Counted from the stretch's first letter, positions 52,658-62,179 are shown. The stretch: 64,000 nt of DNA from Sedimentisphaerales bacterium (GCA_016927855.1 JAFGLV010000037.1:114964-178963); one strand, 5' to 3'. Notes: generated by a model from the letters alone, not told the origin. Numbers and translations: made by a program.

Positions 52658-53302
52658 GTGCTCAGGAAGCTCTTGATCGCCATCGCCTTCAGTATCGCCT
52701 TCGCCTACATCGAATCGGCGGTGGTCGTGTATCTGCGCGTCATCTTCCATCCTTACGGCTTCGAGTTCCCGCTGGGGGTCTTCGGCGCTACGCCGCTGGC
52801 GAAGCGCCTGCTGCTGACTGAGATCGGCCGCGAGGCCGCGACCCTCGTGCTCATCGTGACCGCCGCCTGGCTCTTCGCGAGCACACGACAGGAGCGCACG
52901 GCCTATATCCTGGTGATCTTCGCGGTTTGGGACATCTTCTATTACGTCTGGCTGAAGGTCCTGCTGAATTGGCCTGCGTCGATCATGGACTGGGATATCC
53001 TGTTTCTGATCCCGTGCGTGTGGGCGAGTCCGGTCCTGTATCCGGCGCTCGTCTCGCTGCTGATGTTCGCCTTCGCGGTGGCGATACTGTGGCGCGTCCA
53101 GGCCGGCAAACCATTGCTGGTCAAGGCCAGCGACTGGGTCGGCTGGTCGGTCGCATCCGTTGTGATCGTCGTGAGCTTCGCTCTGGGGGGCACGCGCGTC
53201 ACCGAGCCGGACTACGCCACCCGTTTCTACCCGGCGCTGTTCGGTTTGGGATATGCGCTGGGCGTCGCCTTCGCTGTTCGCGCGCTGATGCGTCGCGCCT
53301 GA
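52658..53302 (+). CDS. Integral membrane protein of unknown function
   Basis: 214 residues starting at GTG, 4 bp after ispG, probably co-translated with it. Six hydrophobic segments, including KLLIAIAFSIAFAYIESAVV, ATLVLIVTAAWLFAS, LVIFAVWDIFYYVWLKVLL, WDILFLIPCVWASPVLYPAL and VASVVIVVSFALGG. No family motif recognised. The proximity to ispG may be fortuitous. Confidence 0.75.
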   Translation: MLRKLLIAIAFSIAFAYIESAVVVYLRVIFHPYGFEFPLGVFGATPLAKRLLLTEIGREAATLVLIVTAAWLFASTRQERTAYILVIFAVWDIFYYVWLKVLLNWPASIMDWDILFLIPCVWASPVLYPALVSLLMFAFAVAILWRVQAGKPLLVKASDWVGWSVASVVIVVSFALGGTRVTEPDYATRFYPALFGLGYALGVAFAVRALMRRA

Positions 53303-53316
53303 GCTGTCGGACGAAT

Positions 53317-54432
53317 TCAGGAGCGTGCCGCGGCCCTGGGCCGGCGATCATCAGTGGGACGACTGGTACGCTCATTGCCTCTGTCTGAATTGGCAAATGC
53401 CTCGAACCGGCCGAAGATCATCTTGCCGGCCGAGGTCTGGAGCGAGCTGGTAACACTGATCTGGACCTCCCGGCCGATCTTGTTGCGACCGCCTTCGACC
53501 ACGATCATCGTCCCGTCGTCGAGATAGCCAATCCCCTGGTCCGCCTCTTCGCCGGGCTTGACGATCTTGACCTGCATGCCCTCGCCTGGCAGCGCCACCA
53601 CCTTGAGCGAGTTAGCCAGATCGTTGATGTTCATCACGTCGACGCCGCGTACCTGCGCAACCTTGGTAAGATTATAGTCCGTAGTCGCCAAGCGACCGTT
53701 GCAGACCTTGGTGAACAGCAGCAGCTTCTGGTCGACGCCGTGCGCCTGGTCGATCTCGGCCACCGCACTCTCGTCGATCTCCACGTCAATAGCACTGCTT
53801 GTCTGCATCTTCTTGAGCACGTCCAGTCCGCGCCGGCCGCGATTGCGCTTGAGCTTGTCGGCGGAGTCCGCGATGAGCTGCAATTCATTGAGTACGAAGC
53901 GCGGCACCACGATGGGTGCATCGAACACGCGACTCTCGCACAGGTCAGCGATACGCCCGTCCACGATCGCGGAGGTGTCGAGCACGAGCGGCCGTGCCCC
54001 TTTCGTCTGCTTGGCGAACTCCACGTAGGGAATAACGAAGCGCACGTCATCCTTGGTCCGCATCACGATGGTGATCGTCAGGTAGCAGATGCAGATGCCG
54101 ATGATCCACTTGATCGCGTCGACGCTGGCGTCGCTCAGGTTGATCGCATAGGACTTGTTGATCATGTCCGCGATCGGCGCCAGCGCCCCGCTGATGAGCA
54201 GGCCGACGAGCAGGCCGAAGAACACGCCTGCCAGAGCGCCGAGCTTGCGCCGCGGCGTCATGATATCCAACAGGAACACGAAGACGCCCAGGCCGAAACC
54301 CACGATCAGCACACCGGTAAAATTCGCCTGCTTGTCCGCCGCTTCCTTGGCGATTTCCGTCGAACTGACGCTCGCCACCATGAACGCGACAAGGATGAGC
54401 CAGAAAATGACTCGAAAGATGAAGAGCAACAT
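53317..54432 (-). CDS. PIN and TRAM domain membrane protein (YacL-like)
   Basis: 371 residues. Four N-terminal membrane helices (VIFWLILVAFMVASV; GVLIVGFGLGVFVFLLDIM; AGVFFGLLVGLLISGALAP; IIGICICYLTITIVM) are followed by a PIN nuclease domain with LVLDTSAIVDGRIADLC, RFVLNELQLIADSAD and LATTDYNL (the acidic cluster is intact), then a TRAM domain (GEGMQVKIVKPGEEADQGIG; TMIVVEGGRNKIGREVQISV). This YacL architecture is thought to act on RNA. It converges with the ispG-linked membrane protein and precedes nothing obvious on its strand. Confidence 0.9.
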   Translation of the reverse strand: MLLFIFRVIFWLILVAFMVASVSSTEIAKEAADKQANFTGVLIVGFGLGVFVFLLDIMTPRRKLGALAGVFFGLLVGLLISGALAPIADMINKSYAINLSDASVDAIKWIIGICICYLTITIVMRTKDDVRFVIPYVEFAKQTKGARPLVLDTSAIVDGRIADLCESRVFDAPIVVPRFVLNELQLIADSADKLKRNRGRRGLDVLKKMQTSSAIDVEIDESAVAEIDQAHGVDQKLLLFTKVCNGRLATTDYNLTKVAQVRGVDVMNINDLANSLKVVALPGEGMQVKIVKPGEEADQGIGYLDDGTMIVVEGGRNKIGREVQISVTSSLQTSAGKMIFGRFEAFANSDRGNERTSRPTDDRRPRAAARS

Positions 54433-54553
54433 CGTTATGACCCTTAAATGATGACGTTCAATTATGGATAATATATGCCATTATAACTTTCGGCCATCCC
54501 GGCGGCAATCATTACGTCTTTCGGCGCAATTCTGCCCGGTTCCGGAGGGGTAC

Positions 54554-54585
54554 AAAAAAAGGGCCCTCACGACGGTGAGAGCCCT
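54554..54585 (-). terminator. rpsA: Rho-independent terminator of rpsA
   Basis: On the minus strand, GGGCTCTCAC pairs with GTGAGGGCCC around a CGTC loop (54585-54561), followed by seven T (54560-54554). It lies about 50 bp after the rpsA stop. Confidence 0.85.
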
Positions 54586-54632
54586 GGAAATGGCACGAGA
54601 GATATCAGACCGCAGCGCCGATGGGCAGGCGG

Positions 54633-56408
54633 TCAGGCCTCGCCTTCGGGCTCCTTGGCCGGCTTCTGGCGGATCTGGATGCCCAGGGTATCGCCGCCGC
54701 TGGGATAGGAGGTCTGCTCTTTGGGTTTCGGCGTTGGGGCGGGAGCGGGCGCGTGCTCTTCCGCAGCCCACTGGACGCGGCGCAGGCTCAGGCCGATCTT
54801 GCGCGCTTCAGGATCGACCTTGAGGATCTTGACCTCGACCTCGTCGCCGGGCTTGACCACGTCCTGCGGCTTGTCGATCTTATGGTCCGCCAATTCGGAG
54901 ATGTGCAGCAAGCCCTCGAGGTCGGGCTCGAGCTCCACGAAGGCGCCGAAATTCGTGAGCTTGGCGATGGTGCCCTTGATGATATGGCCGGGAATGTACT
55001 TCTCCGGGATGGCGCGAATCCACGGGTCTTCCGTCATCTGCTTGATGCCCAGCGAGATCCGCTGTTTTTCCTCGTTGACTTCGAGAACGACGCACTTGAC
55101 TTCCTGGCCCTTCTGCAAGGCCTCGCTGGGGTGCCCGAACTTGCGGGTCCAGCTCAGGTCGGAGATGTGAATCATCCCGTCGATGCCAGGCTCGATCTCG
55201 ACGAAGGCGCCGAAGTTGGTCATGCTGCGCACCGCCGCGTTGACTACGGTGCCGGCCGGGTACTTGCGGGCCGCCAGCTCCCAGGGGTTCTGCTCGGTCT
55301 GCTTCATGCCCAGCGAGATTTCCTGCTTCTCCTTGTTGACGTTGAGCACGACCACGTCGATCTCATCGCCCAGGTTGACCAGCTCGCTCGGGTGCGAGAG
55401 CCGGCGCGTCCAGCTCATCTCGCTGATGTGTACCAAGCCTTCGATGCCGTCTTCGAGGCGGACGAAAACGCCGTAGTTCATGACGTTGACGACTTTGCCT
55501 TTGACCTTCACGCCGACCGGGTAGCGTTCCTCGACGTTCTCCCACGGGCTGGCGCTCTTCTGCTTGAGGCCCAGCGAGATCTTCTCGTTTTCCTTGTCGA
55601 CGCCGATGACGACGACTTCGATCTCCTGGTCCAGGTCCACCACTTCAGACGGATGGGAGATGCGACCCCAACTGAGGTCGGAGATGTGCAGCAGGCCGTC
55701 CAGGCCGCCCAGATCGACAAAGACGCCGAAGTCCGCGATGTTCTTGACGATGCCCTTGCGGAGCTGACCGACCTCGATGTCGCTGAGGATTCTCTCCTTG
55801 CTGGCTTTGCGTTCCTCTTCGATGAGCTTACGGCGGGAAACCACGATGTTGCGGTTGTCCACGTCGATCTTGAGTATCTTGCACTCAACTTCTTTGCCGA
55901 TGAATCGGCTAATGTCGCCGGGCTTGCGGATATCGACCTGCGAGGCCGGCAGGAAGACCGGCACGCCGATATCGACGAGCAGGCCGCCCTTGATCCGGCG
56001 GATGACCTTGCCGCTGACGACGTCGCCTTCCTTCTTGGTGTTGATGATGAATTCCCAACCGCGAATCGTATCGGCCTTGCGCTTGCTCAGCAGAATCAGC
56101 CCGCCGTCGGAGTCCGTATCTTCCAGTAAGACCTCGATCTCCCTGCCCGGCGTAATCTCGTCAGGACCGCCAAACTCGCCGGCGTCTACGACACCTTCGC
56201 TCTTGAGCCCGACCTCGACGATGACGTCGTTGCCGATCTGGCTGACGATCGTGCCTTTCAGGATCGTCCCCGGCAGGCGCGAATCCACCTTCTTTTGCAG
56301 GATCTGTTCGAGATATTGGTTCTCGCCGTCACCAAACATCTCCCGAATCTGCTCTTCCAGTTTGTCCTCGGACAGCCCCAGCTTGTTGACAATATTTCGA
56401 TCTACCAT
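54633..56408 (-). CDS. rpsA: 30S ribosomal protein S1
   Basis: 591 residues from the ATG at 56408, preceded by AGGAG. Six S1 repeats are visible, starting near residues 48 (LPGTILKGTIVSQIGNDVIV), 130 (KEGDVVSGKVIRRIKGGLLV), 217 (GQLRKGIVKNIADFGVFVDL), 302 (GVKVKGKVVNVMNYGVFVRL), 388 (AGTVVNAAVRSMTNFGAFVE) and 475 (PGHIIKGTIAKLTNFGAFVE). Repeats 3-6 carry the DGLLHISDLSW-type RNA-binding face. The tail is Pro/Glu rich. It docks mRNA on the 30S subunit. ispH lies directly upstream on the same strand. Confidence 0.96.
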   Translation of the reverse strand: MVDRNIVNKLGLSEDKLEEQIREMFGDGENQYLEQILQKKVDSRLPGTILKGTIVSQIGNDVIVEVGLKSEGVVDAGEFGGPDEITPGREIEVLLEDTDSDGGLILLSKRKADTIRGWEFIINTKKEGDVVSGKVIRRIKGGLLVDIGVPVFLPASQVDIRKPGDISRFIGKEVECKILKIDVDNRNIVVSRRKLIEEERKASKERILSDIEVGQLRKGIVKNIADFGVFVDLGGLDGLLHISDLSWGRISHPSEVVDLDQEIEVVVIGVDKENEKISLGLKQKSASPWENVEERYPVGVKVKGKVVNVMNYGVFVRLEDGIEGLVHISEMSWTRRLSHPSELVNLGDEIDVVVLNVNKEKQEISLGMKQTEQNPWELAARKYPAGTVVNAAVRSMTNFGAFVEIEPGIDGMIHISDLSWTRKFGHPSEALQKGQEVKCVVLEVNEEKQRISLGIKQMTEDPWIRAIPEKYIPGHIIKGTIAKLTNFGAFVELEPDLEGLLHISELADHKIDKPQDVVKPGDEVEVKILKVDPEARKIGLSLRRVQWAAEEHAPAPAPTPKPKEQTSYPSGGDTLGIQIRQKPAKEPEGEA

Positions 56409-56571
56409 AACGCTCGATTCTCCTGTGGGCGTTGTCTTCTGCGGCCCGTCAGCGCCCCACATACACGCCGGCGAACCTCGTTGTCCCGTTGCCTGAATCG
56501 CAATTGACATTAGAGCGCTCCGACCCACGCAGCCGGAGCAGACTTAGCCTGGTCTCCAAACGACGGTTGCA

Positions 56572-57423
56572 TCAGCCTCTTTCGCCGAATCCTTCGAGCT
56601 GCTTGACAAATTCCTCGACGATCCAGTTCGGTGTGGATGCACCGGCAGTCACACCGGCAACCGTCTTGCCAGAAAGCACGTTTCTATCAAGTTCGTCCCA
56701 ATTCTGCAAGTGAAACGTCGCGGGGTTGTGTTTTTTGCACAGTTCCGCCAGCCGGCGGGTATTGGCGCTGTGCAGGCCGCCCAGGACGAACATGACGTCG
56801 ACGCGCTTGCACAGCTCAATGGCCGATTCCTGGCGCTTAATGGCCTCCTTGCAGAGGGTGTTGATGACCTTCAACCCGCGGAAGCTGCCCCGGCCGATCG
56901 CGCCCAGCATCCGTCCGAAATGTTCCGGGCTCTGGGTCGTCTGGCAGACGATCCCCAGCTTGCCGTCGCGCGGCAGCTTGTGCAGGTCCCGCTCGTCGGC
57001 TATGACAACGACGTCGTGTACGCAGCCGACCACCCCCTGCACCTCCGGGTGGTTCTCCTCCCCGATGATGACGACCTCGTAGCCTTCCGCTTCGAGCTGG
57101 GTGGCGATCTGCTGAACGCGCTTGACCAGGACGCAGGTGGCGTCGACGATGTGAAGCCCCCTTTCCTTGAGTCGCTCCAGCTCCCTGGGCGCGACCCCAT
57201 GGGAGCGGATCAGAACCGTTCCGGAGTCGACGTCAGCGACCGACTCGACCGTATGCAAACCCGCTTTGGCCAGACGGTCGACTTCGTCCTTATTGTGGAT
57301 TATGGGACCCAGGCTGTAGACAGTCTCCCTGGCCTGAGCACGGGCCAGGGTCTTCTCCGCCGTGCTGATCGCGTTGCGAACGCCGGGGCAGAAGCCACAG
57401 TTTGCTGCTATCAATACTCTCAT
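56572..57423 (-). CDS. ispH: 4-hydroxy-3-methylbut-2-enyl diphosphate reductase
   Basis: 283 residues. The last MEP-pathway enzyme, making IPP and DMAPP with a 4Fe-4S cluster held by three cysteines, seen in AANCGFCPGVRNAIS, DATCVLVKRVQ and NTLCKEAIKRQ. Other motifs: YSLGPIIHNKDEVDRLAKAG, VLIRSHGVAP, IIGEENHPEVQGVVG, CQTTQSPEHF, VLGGLHSANTRRLAELCKKH, and VAGVTAGASTPNWIVEEFV. It is followed by rpsA; in some Firmicutes these two are fused, so adjacency is notable. Confidence 0.96.
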   Translation of the reverse strand: MRVLIAANCGFCPGVRNAISTAEKTLARAQARETVYSLGPIIHNKDEVDRLAKAGLHTVESVADVDSGTVLIRSHGVAPRELERLKERGLHIVDATCVLVKRVQQIATQLEAEGYEVVIIGEENHPEVQGVVGCVHDVVVIADERDLHKLPRDGKLGIVCQTTQSPEHFGRMLGAIGRGSFRGLKVINTLCKEAIKRQESAIELCKRVDVMFVLGGLHSANTRRLAELCKKHNPATFHLQNWDELDRNVLSGKTVAGVTAGASTPNWIVEEFVKQLEGFGERG

Positions 57424-57495
57424 AGTCCAGTGATTACCTTTCGATCGCTTGCTTTGTTCAACCCTCTGGCCAGCCGAGGGTGGCTGGGCCTGACG

Positions 57496-58728
57496 TCAAC
57501 CGGTATGGCCGGCCGGGATTTCGCCGGCGGCTCGGATGGCCGCACGCGACACGATGGGGCCCACAAGTTCGTGGATCACGGTGGCACCGATGATTACGCT
57601 GATCACGACATCGGCTACATCCGTGAGAGCGGGATTCTGCTTCATGAGCAGCGCCAAGCCCACGACAATACCTCCTTGCGGGACCAATCCTCCGGCGACG
57701 TATTTCCTGACCTTGGAGGGCGAATGGGCCAGCGCCGCGCCGGCGGTCGCGCCCAGCAGCTTGCCGGCCGAGCGGAATACCACAAACAGGCAGACCAGTG
57801 CCAGATTGTGGACGAGCACCGAGAGGTCCAGATTCATGCCGCTGAGAGTGAAGAACAAAACGAAGACCAGTTCCTCGGTGTACCGCTCCAGCACCTTGAA
57901 GATCTTGCTGCTGAGAGGGTTGTAGTTGACGACGACCACACCCATCGTCATCGTGGCAAGCAGCTCATCGACTCCGAGGTACGTCGCGGCGCCAAAGCAC
58001 AGCGTGAGCATGGCGAGCACGGCGACGATCAGCGCCCCTTCGGTCTCGCGCGGCAGGACGCGGACCAACAGATAGAACGCGAAACCGAACGCGGCGCCCA
58101 GGAGGATCGCACCGAAGATTGCGCGCGCCGGAGCGAGGACCGCGGAAGCCAGGCCGAACGTATCGTGCTGAATGAGGATCTGCGCCAGCGCTACGGCCAG
58201 GCTGAAGTTGATGATCCCGGTGACGTCGTCGAAGGCGGTGACGCCAAGAATGGTCGAGGTGACCTGGCCGCGGGCGCGGTATTCGTGGACAACCGCCAAC
58301 GTGGCCGACGGATCGGTCGGAGACGCCAGACAGCCCATCAGCAGCGCCACGGGGATATAGGTCGTCAGCCAGCCGGTCCCGTCGCCTCGAAGCAGGAAAG
58401 GCGACACCGCTGCGATACCCAGCGTCACGACCACGAAGGCCGTCTCGGCTTCGAGGATCGTGATAGCGAGAATGCCTTTGCCCAACTTCCTGACCCGAGA
58501 GAACAACAGCGTCCCGCCGACGGAAAACGTGATGAAACTCAGAGCAATGTTGGTTACAACGTCGGTGTGCCTGGGGAAGTCTACGGGGATGATGCCGAGG
58601 ACGCCTGGGTTCAGGAACACACCCGCGAGGATGTAGCCCGTGACTTTGGGCAGGCGCACACGCTTGGCGACTTCGCCTCCGACGAAGCCGCCGAATATCG
58701 TGATGCCGATCAATAACAGCGGTGACAT
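57496..58728 (-). CDS. CPA2-type cation/proton antiporter
   Basis: 410 residues with about 12 hydrophobic segments. N-terminal LPKVTGYILAGVFLNPGVLG, helix-4/5 region LMGCLASPTDPSATLAVVHE and VTAFDDVTGIINFSLAVALA (paired aspartates of the ion site), and C-terminal GGLVPQGGIVVGLALLMKQN. No RCK (TrkA-N) domain, so it is a bare membrane antiporter (Kef/NapA type) exchanging Na+ or K+ for H+. It lies upstream of ispH on the same strand with 72 bp between. Confidence 0.85.
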   Translation of the reverse strand: MSPLLLIGITIFGGFVGGEVAKRVRLPKVTGYILAGVFLNPGVLGIIPVDFPRHTDVVTNIALSFITFSVGGTLLFSRVRKLGKGILAITILEAETAFVVVTLGIAAVSPFLLRGDGTGWLTTYIPVALLMGCLASPTDPSATLAVVHEYRARGQVTSTILGVTAFDDVTGIINFSLAVALAQILIQHDTFGLASAVLAPARAIFGAILLGAAFGFAFYLLVRVLPRETEGALIVAVLAMLTLCFGAATYLGVDELLATMTMGVVVVNYNPLSSKIFKVLERYTEELVFVLFFTLSGMNLDLSVLVHNLALVCLFVVFRSAGKLLGATAGAALAHSPSKVRKYVAGGLVPQGGIVVGLALLMKQNPALTDVADVVISVIIGATVIHELVGPIVSRAAIRAAGEIPAGHTG

Positions 58729-58752
58729 CGCTCAGCCGGCCCGGCGGTAGCG

Positions 58753-59427
58753 TCACTGCACCGGTTCGAGGTACACGTTGCGATACTCGATCGCGGCGCC
58801 TTCGCTCTGAAGGCAGACCCTGCCGCTTCGCTCGGAGCACTGGGTCGCGACATTCTGCAGGACACCGTTGACGAGCACGACGACCCAGTCGTCTTTGGCG
58901 ATGATGTCGTAGGCGTTCCACTCGCCCGGCGGTTTCTCGCTGCTGTCGTGCAGCTTGCGGGTCCGCCGGCCGCTCACGCGGGGTCCGCCCTGCGCGTGCT
59001 GGGCGGTCTCAACTCCGCCAATAACCCAGAAGTCGCCGGCGCTGCCCGACTGCAACTGGCACTCGAGGCTCTTGGGCCAGACCTTATCCGGACCGCTGTT
59101 GTGGATGAGCACGCCATTGTTGCCCGGCTGGCCCGGCCAGCGCCATTCGACGTGCAGATGATAGTCGGCGTAGGCGGTCTCGGTCCGCATGTAGCCGGCC
59201 GGTCGGCCTTCGCAGCACAGGATGCCGTCCTTGACCGACCACGTCTGGGCGACGTCGTGGGACGGATCGGGCACGAACAGCTTCCAGCCAGCAAAGTCCT
59301 TGCCGTTGAAGAGCACGGTCTTCTCCTTCGGCACGAGAGCCTCGCCGCTCTCGGCCGCGCCGGCGGACACGACCACCGATGAAACTACGCACAACAAACC
59401 GACGGAAATTATCACCAGTCGTTTCAT
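58753..59427 (-). CDS. DUF1080 protein (3-keto-disaccharide hydrolase type), secreted
   Basis: 224 residues from the ATG at 59427 (GGGGGA upstream). Signal peptide (RLVIISVGLLCVVSSVVVSA), then the concanavalin-like DUF1080 domain: LFNGKDFAGWKLFV, WSVKDGILCCEGRPAGYMRT, YHLHVEWRWPGQPGNNGVLI, SLECQLQSGSAGDFWVIGGV, GEWNAYDIIAKDDWVVVLVN and a final RVCLQSEGAAIEYRNVYLEP. The family includes enzymes that cleave 3-keto-glycosides. It is the last gene of the Gfo/Idh-DUF1080 cluster. Confidence 0.88.
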   Translation of the reverse strand: MKRLVIISVGLLCVVSSVVVSAGAAESGEALVPKEKTVLFNGKDFAGWKLFVPDPSHDVAQTWSVKDGILCCEGRPAGYMRTETAYADYHLHVEWRWPGQPGNNGVLIHNSGPDKVWPKSLECQLQSGSAGDFWVIGGVETAQHAQGGPRVSGRRTRKLHDSSEKPPGEWNAYDIIAKDDWVVVLVNGVLQNVATQCSERSGRVCLQSEGAAIEYRNVYLEPVQ

Positions 59428-59487
59428 ATTTCCCCCTTTCCCCTGCCTGGACAGACCCCTCGCAGAAACGTGGAAGAGCCGGGTGAG

Positions 59488-59522
59488 ATCAATCAATTAT
59501 CAATCATCCATCATCAATCTTA
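59488..59522. repeat. Heptad-repeat array H5 after the Gfo/Idh gene
   Basis: Five 7-bp units of ATCAATC/AATCATC type (59488-59522) between the DUF1080 start region and the stop codon of the Gfo/Idh gene; the last unit contains the TAA stop (minus strand). Very AT-rich against a GC-rich background. Single array, no inverted partner. Confidence 0.75.
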
Positions 59523-60803
59523 GATCAGTTGTGTCTTACCCGGTATCGCCACCGGCGGTTCGGGCAAATCGCCAAACTCGTACGCCGGCGGGCTCAGGTC
59601 CAGTTTCGAGGTGTTCAGCGCCCAATCCCATTTCATGGCACGTCCCGTATATGCGCTCATCCGACCCATAATCGAGGTCAGGGTACTTTCGGCGATCCGC
59701 CGGCCCTCATTTAACCGCTGACCCCGACGAATCGCCACAATCTGGTCTTTGTGCTGTGTCAAGCACGGGTTGTATTGGTCCCAGGCAACCTCGGCCGCGT
59801 TGTTGCCCTCGAACCGCGCGACGCCGAAGTCCATGTAGACCGATCCCTTCGTCCCGGCCAGACGCTGGTCGTTACGGCCGTAGGCGGTATCCATTTGCCA
59901 GCCCATGTACTCCACGCGCAGGCCGTTGGGATACTCGTATTCGACCGCGAAGTGGTCGTAGACATCGCCGAATTCCGGCTCGATCCGCTGCTGGCGTCCG
60001 CCCAGCGCGACGCACTGGACCGGGTGTGAACCGATAGCCCAGTTCATGACATCGAGGTTGTGTACGTGCATCTCCGCGATGAAGTCGCCGCTGAGCCACG
60101 TCATGAACAGCCAACGGCGCAGTTGCCACTCCATGTCCGACCAGTCGGCGTGCCGTTGCTGTGGTCCCCAGCCGCGCATCGCCTCGCTCAAGCGGACGCA
60201 CTGGCCACCGCGAATCTCGCCGATGGCGCCATCATGAATCCGTTTGACCGCCTCGACCAGATGCGAAATCCGGCGCATTTGCGTGCCCGCGACGATGGTC
60301 AGGTTCTTCTGGTCGGCCAGCTCCGACGACGCAATGACCGAACGGACGCCAACCGGATCGACTGCCACCGGTTTTTCCATGAAGACGTGTTTGCCTGCCT
60401 CGACGGCAGCTTTCAGGTGCATCGGCCTGAAGTGCGGCGGTGTGGTCAGAATCACCAGGTCCACATCCGTCGCCAGGACCTGTTCGTACGCATCCCAGCC
60501 GACGAAGCACGTCTCGTCGGTCACCTTGACCTTGGCTGCGAGGTTTCGCGTCAGATTGGCACGGCAGGCGTTGAGCCGGTCCTTGAACATATCCCCCATC
60601 GCCACCAGCTCGACGTTGTCATCGGCGTTGAGAAAGTTTGTGGTATCGTAGGTGCCGCGACCCCCGCAGCCGATCACGCCGATACGCAGCTTGTCGCTAC
60701 CGGCTGCGTACACCCGGCTCGTGATGCCGGTCAACGCCGCGGCGCTGACCACGGCCGAGGATTTCATGAAGTCCCGCCTGGATATATCGTTCTTCGTTCC
60801 CAT
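59520..60803 (-). CDS. Tat-exported Gfo/Idh/MocA family oxidoreductase (1)
   Basis: 427 residues from the ATG at 60803 (GAGGAC upstream). Tat signal SRRDFMKSSAVVSAAALTGI is followed by the Rossmann domain LRIGVIGCGGRGTYDTTNFL, the EKP motif in GKHVFMEKPVAVDPVGVRSV, and a C-terminal substrate domain with EMHVHNLDVMNWAIGSHPVQ and DVYDHFAVEYEYPNGLRVEY. It probably carries a bound NAD(P) into the periplasm and oxidises a sugar, like glucose-fructose oxidoreductase. Paralogue of the next gene; both end VAxPGKTQLI. Confidence 0.9.
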   Translation of the reverse strand: MGTKNDISRRDFMKSSAVVSAAALTGITSRVYAAGSDKLRIGVIGCGGRGTYDTTNFLNADDNVELVAMGDMFKDRLNACRANLTRNLAAKVKVTDETCFVGWDAYEQVLATDVDLVILTTPPHFRPMHLKAAVEAGKHVFMEKPVAVDPVGVRSVIASSELADQKNLTIVAGTQMRRISHLVEAVKRIHDGAIGEIRGGQCVRLSEAMRGWGPQQRHADWSDMEWQLRRWLFMTWLSGDFIAEMHVHNLDVMNWAIGSHPVQCVALGGRQQRIEPEFGDVYDHFAVEYEYPNGLRVEYMGWQMDTAYGRNDQRLAGTKGSVYMDFGVARFEGNNAAEVAWDQYNPCLTQHKDQIVAIRRGQRLNEGRRIAESTLTSIMGRMSAYTGRAMKWDWALNTSKLDLSPPAYEFGDLPEPPVAIPGKTQLI

Positions 60804-60841
60804 CGGTAGTCCTCTACAGAATGTCGTTCCGTGCTCTCGGC

Positions 60842-62110
60842 CTATATGAGCTGTGTCTTGCCTGGGACGGCGACCGGTCTCATCGGCAGATCGCCAAATT
60901 CGTACTTGGGTGGCGACAGGTCCAGCTTCGACGTATTCATCGCCCAGTCCCATTTCATGGCTCGTCCGGTATACGCACTCATCCGTCCCATGATCGCGTT
61001 CATCGTGCTCTCGCCCACCTGGGCGGCTTCGTTCATGGGCGTGCTGGTGCGAATGCTGCGGACCAGATCGATCATCTCCTGCTGGTAGTGGTCCGGATCG
61101 GGCGCTTCGTAGGTGAAAGGCCGCTCGCCGGTGATGATGCCGCGATCGACCTCGGCGACGCCTTGCGTGCCGACGACGCGCTCCGCGATCCGCTCGGTCG
61201 TGGTGTTGTTGATCTGCTGGCACATACTCGAGACGCGCACGCCACCGGGATACTCGAATTCGACGGCGAAGTGGTCGTAGATATTGCCTTGCGTGCGGAC
61301 CGCGCGGCCTCCCATGCCGATGCACATGACCGGATGCGCGTCGAGCGCCCAGTTGATGACGTCGAGGTTATGGACGTGCTGCTCGACGATGTGGTCGCCA
61401 CTGGTCCAGGTAAACCACGGCCAGCTCCGGCACTGCCACTCCATGCCGTTGAGGCTGTCGGTCTGCGGCCACCACTTCCAGTAGCCCAGCATGTCGGAGC
61501 CGTTCCAGTAGCACTGGGCGGCAACGATCTCGCCGATCTGGCCTTCGTGAATCCTTCGGATGATCTCCCGGTATTTGCGGCTGTGACGCCGTTGCGTGCC
61601 GGCCACCACCGACAGACCCTTCTCCTCGGCGATCCGGGCACTCTGGATGACCGATCGTATGCCGACGGGATCGGTGCCGGCGGGCTTTTCCATGAACACG
61701 TGCTTGCCGGCCTCAAGCGCGGCGCGGAGGTGCTGGGCACGCCAGTGCGGCGGCGCCGTCAGGAAGACCACGTGTACATCCGTCTGCACAACGTGCTGGA
61801 AAGCATCGAAGCCGACAAAGCAGTTGGCCGGCGCGACTCTTACCGCCTGTGGCACCTCGCTTCTGAGCTTCTCGAGCGACTCCTTGAGCCGGTCCTCGAA
61901 CAGGTCACCCATCGCGGTGATTTCCACGCCGGCGCAGCTCGTGACGCAACTGATGACGTCGCGGGTGCCTTGCCCGCCGCAGCCGATCAGGCCGATGCGC
62001 AGCGTGTCCGAGCCGGCCGCGTATATCCGACTGCCCACGCTTAAAGTCGCCAGCGACGCAGCCGAGACTCTCATGAAGTCACGGCGTGAGAGGCTCTCTT
62101 CCATCCCCAT
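60842..62110 (-). CDS. Tat-exported Gfo/Idh/MocA family oxidoreductase (2)
   Basis: 422 residues from the ATG at 62110 (AAGGA 7 bp upstream; a second ATG 6 bp on is possible). Tat signal SRRDFMRVSAASLATLSVGS, Rossmann start LRIGLIGCGGQGTRDVISCV, GKHVFMEKPAGTDPVGIRSV, QHVHNLDVINWALDAHPVMC, and the C-terminus MGRMSAYTGRAMKWDWAMNT shared almost word for word with its neighbour. Clear tandem duplicate with divergence in the substrate domain, so the two may handle different glycosides. Confidence 0.9.
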   Translation of the reverse strand: MGMEESLSRRDFMRVSAASLATLSVGSRIYAAGSDTLRIGLIGCGGQGTRDVISCVTSCAGVEITAMGDLFEDRLKESLEKLRSEVPQAVRVAPANCFVGFDAFQHVVQTDVHVVFLTAPPHWRAQHLRAALEAGKHVFMEKPAGTDPVGIRSVIQSARIAEEKGLSVVAGTQRRHSRKYREIIRRIHEGQIGEIVAAQCYWNGSDMLGYWKWWPQTDSLNGMEWQCRSWPWFTWTSGDHIVEQHVHNLDVINWALDAHPVMCIGMGGRAVRTQGNIYDHFAVEFEYPGGVRVSSMCQQINNTTTERIAERVVGTQGVAEVDRGIITGERPFTYEAPDPDHYQQEMIDLVRSIRTSTPMNEAAQVGESTMNAIMGRMSAYTGRAMKWDWAMNTSKLDLSPPKYEFGDLPMRPVAVPGKTQLI

Positions 62111-62179
62111 GGGCAGTCCTTTCCAAAGCAACTCGTTGTGCTGTTTTCACGACTGATCTGTCGGCCCAGCCACCACCTT

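Noticed and set aside
54621..56129. 502-codon open frame antisense to rpsA
   Set aside because: It is the shadow of six S1 repeats, giving false internal repetition; no homologous motif is seen.
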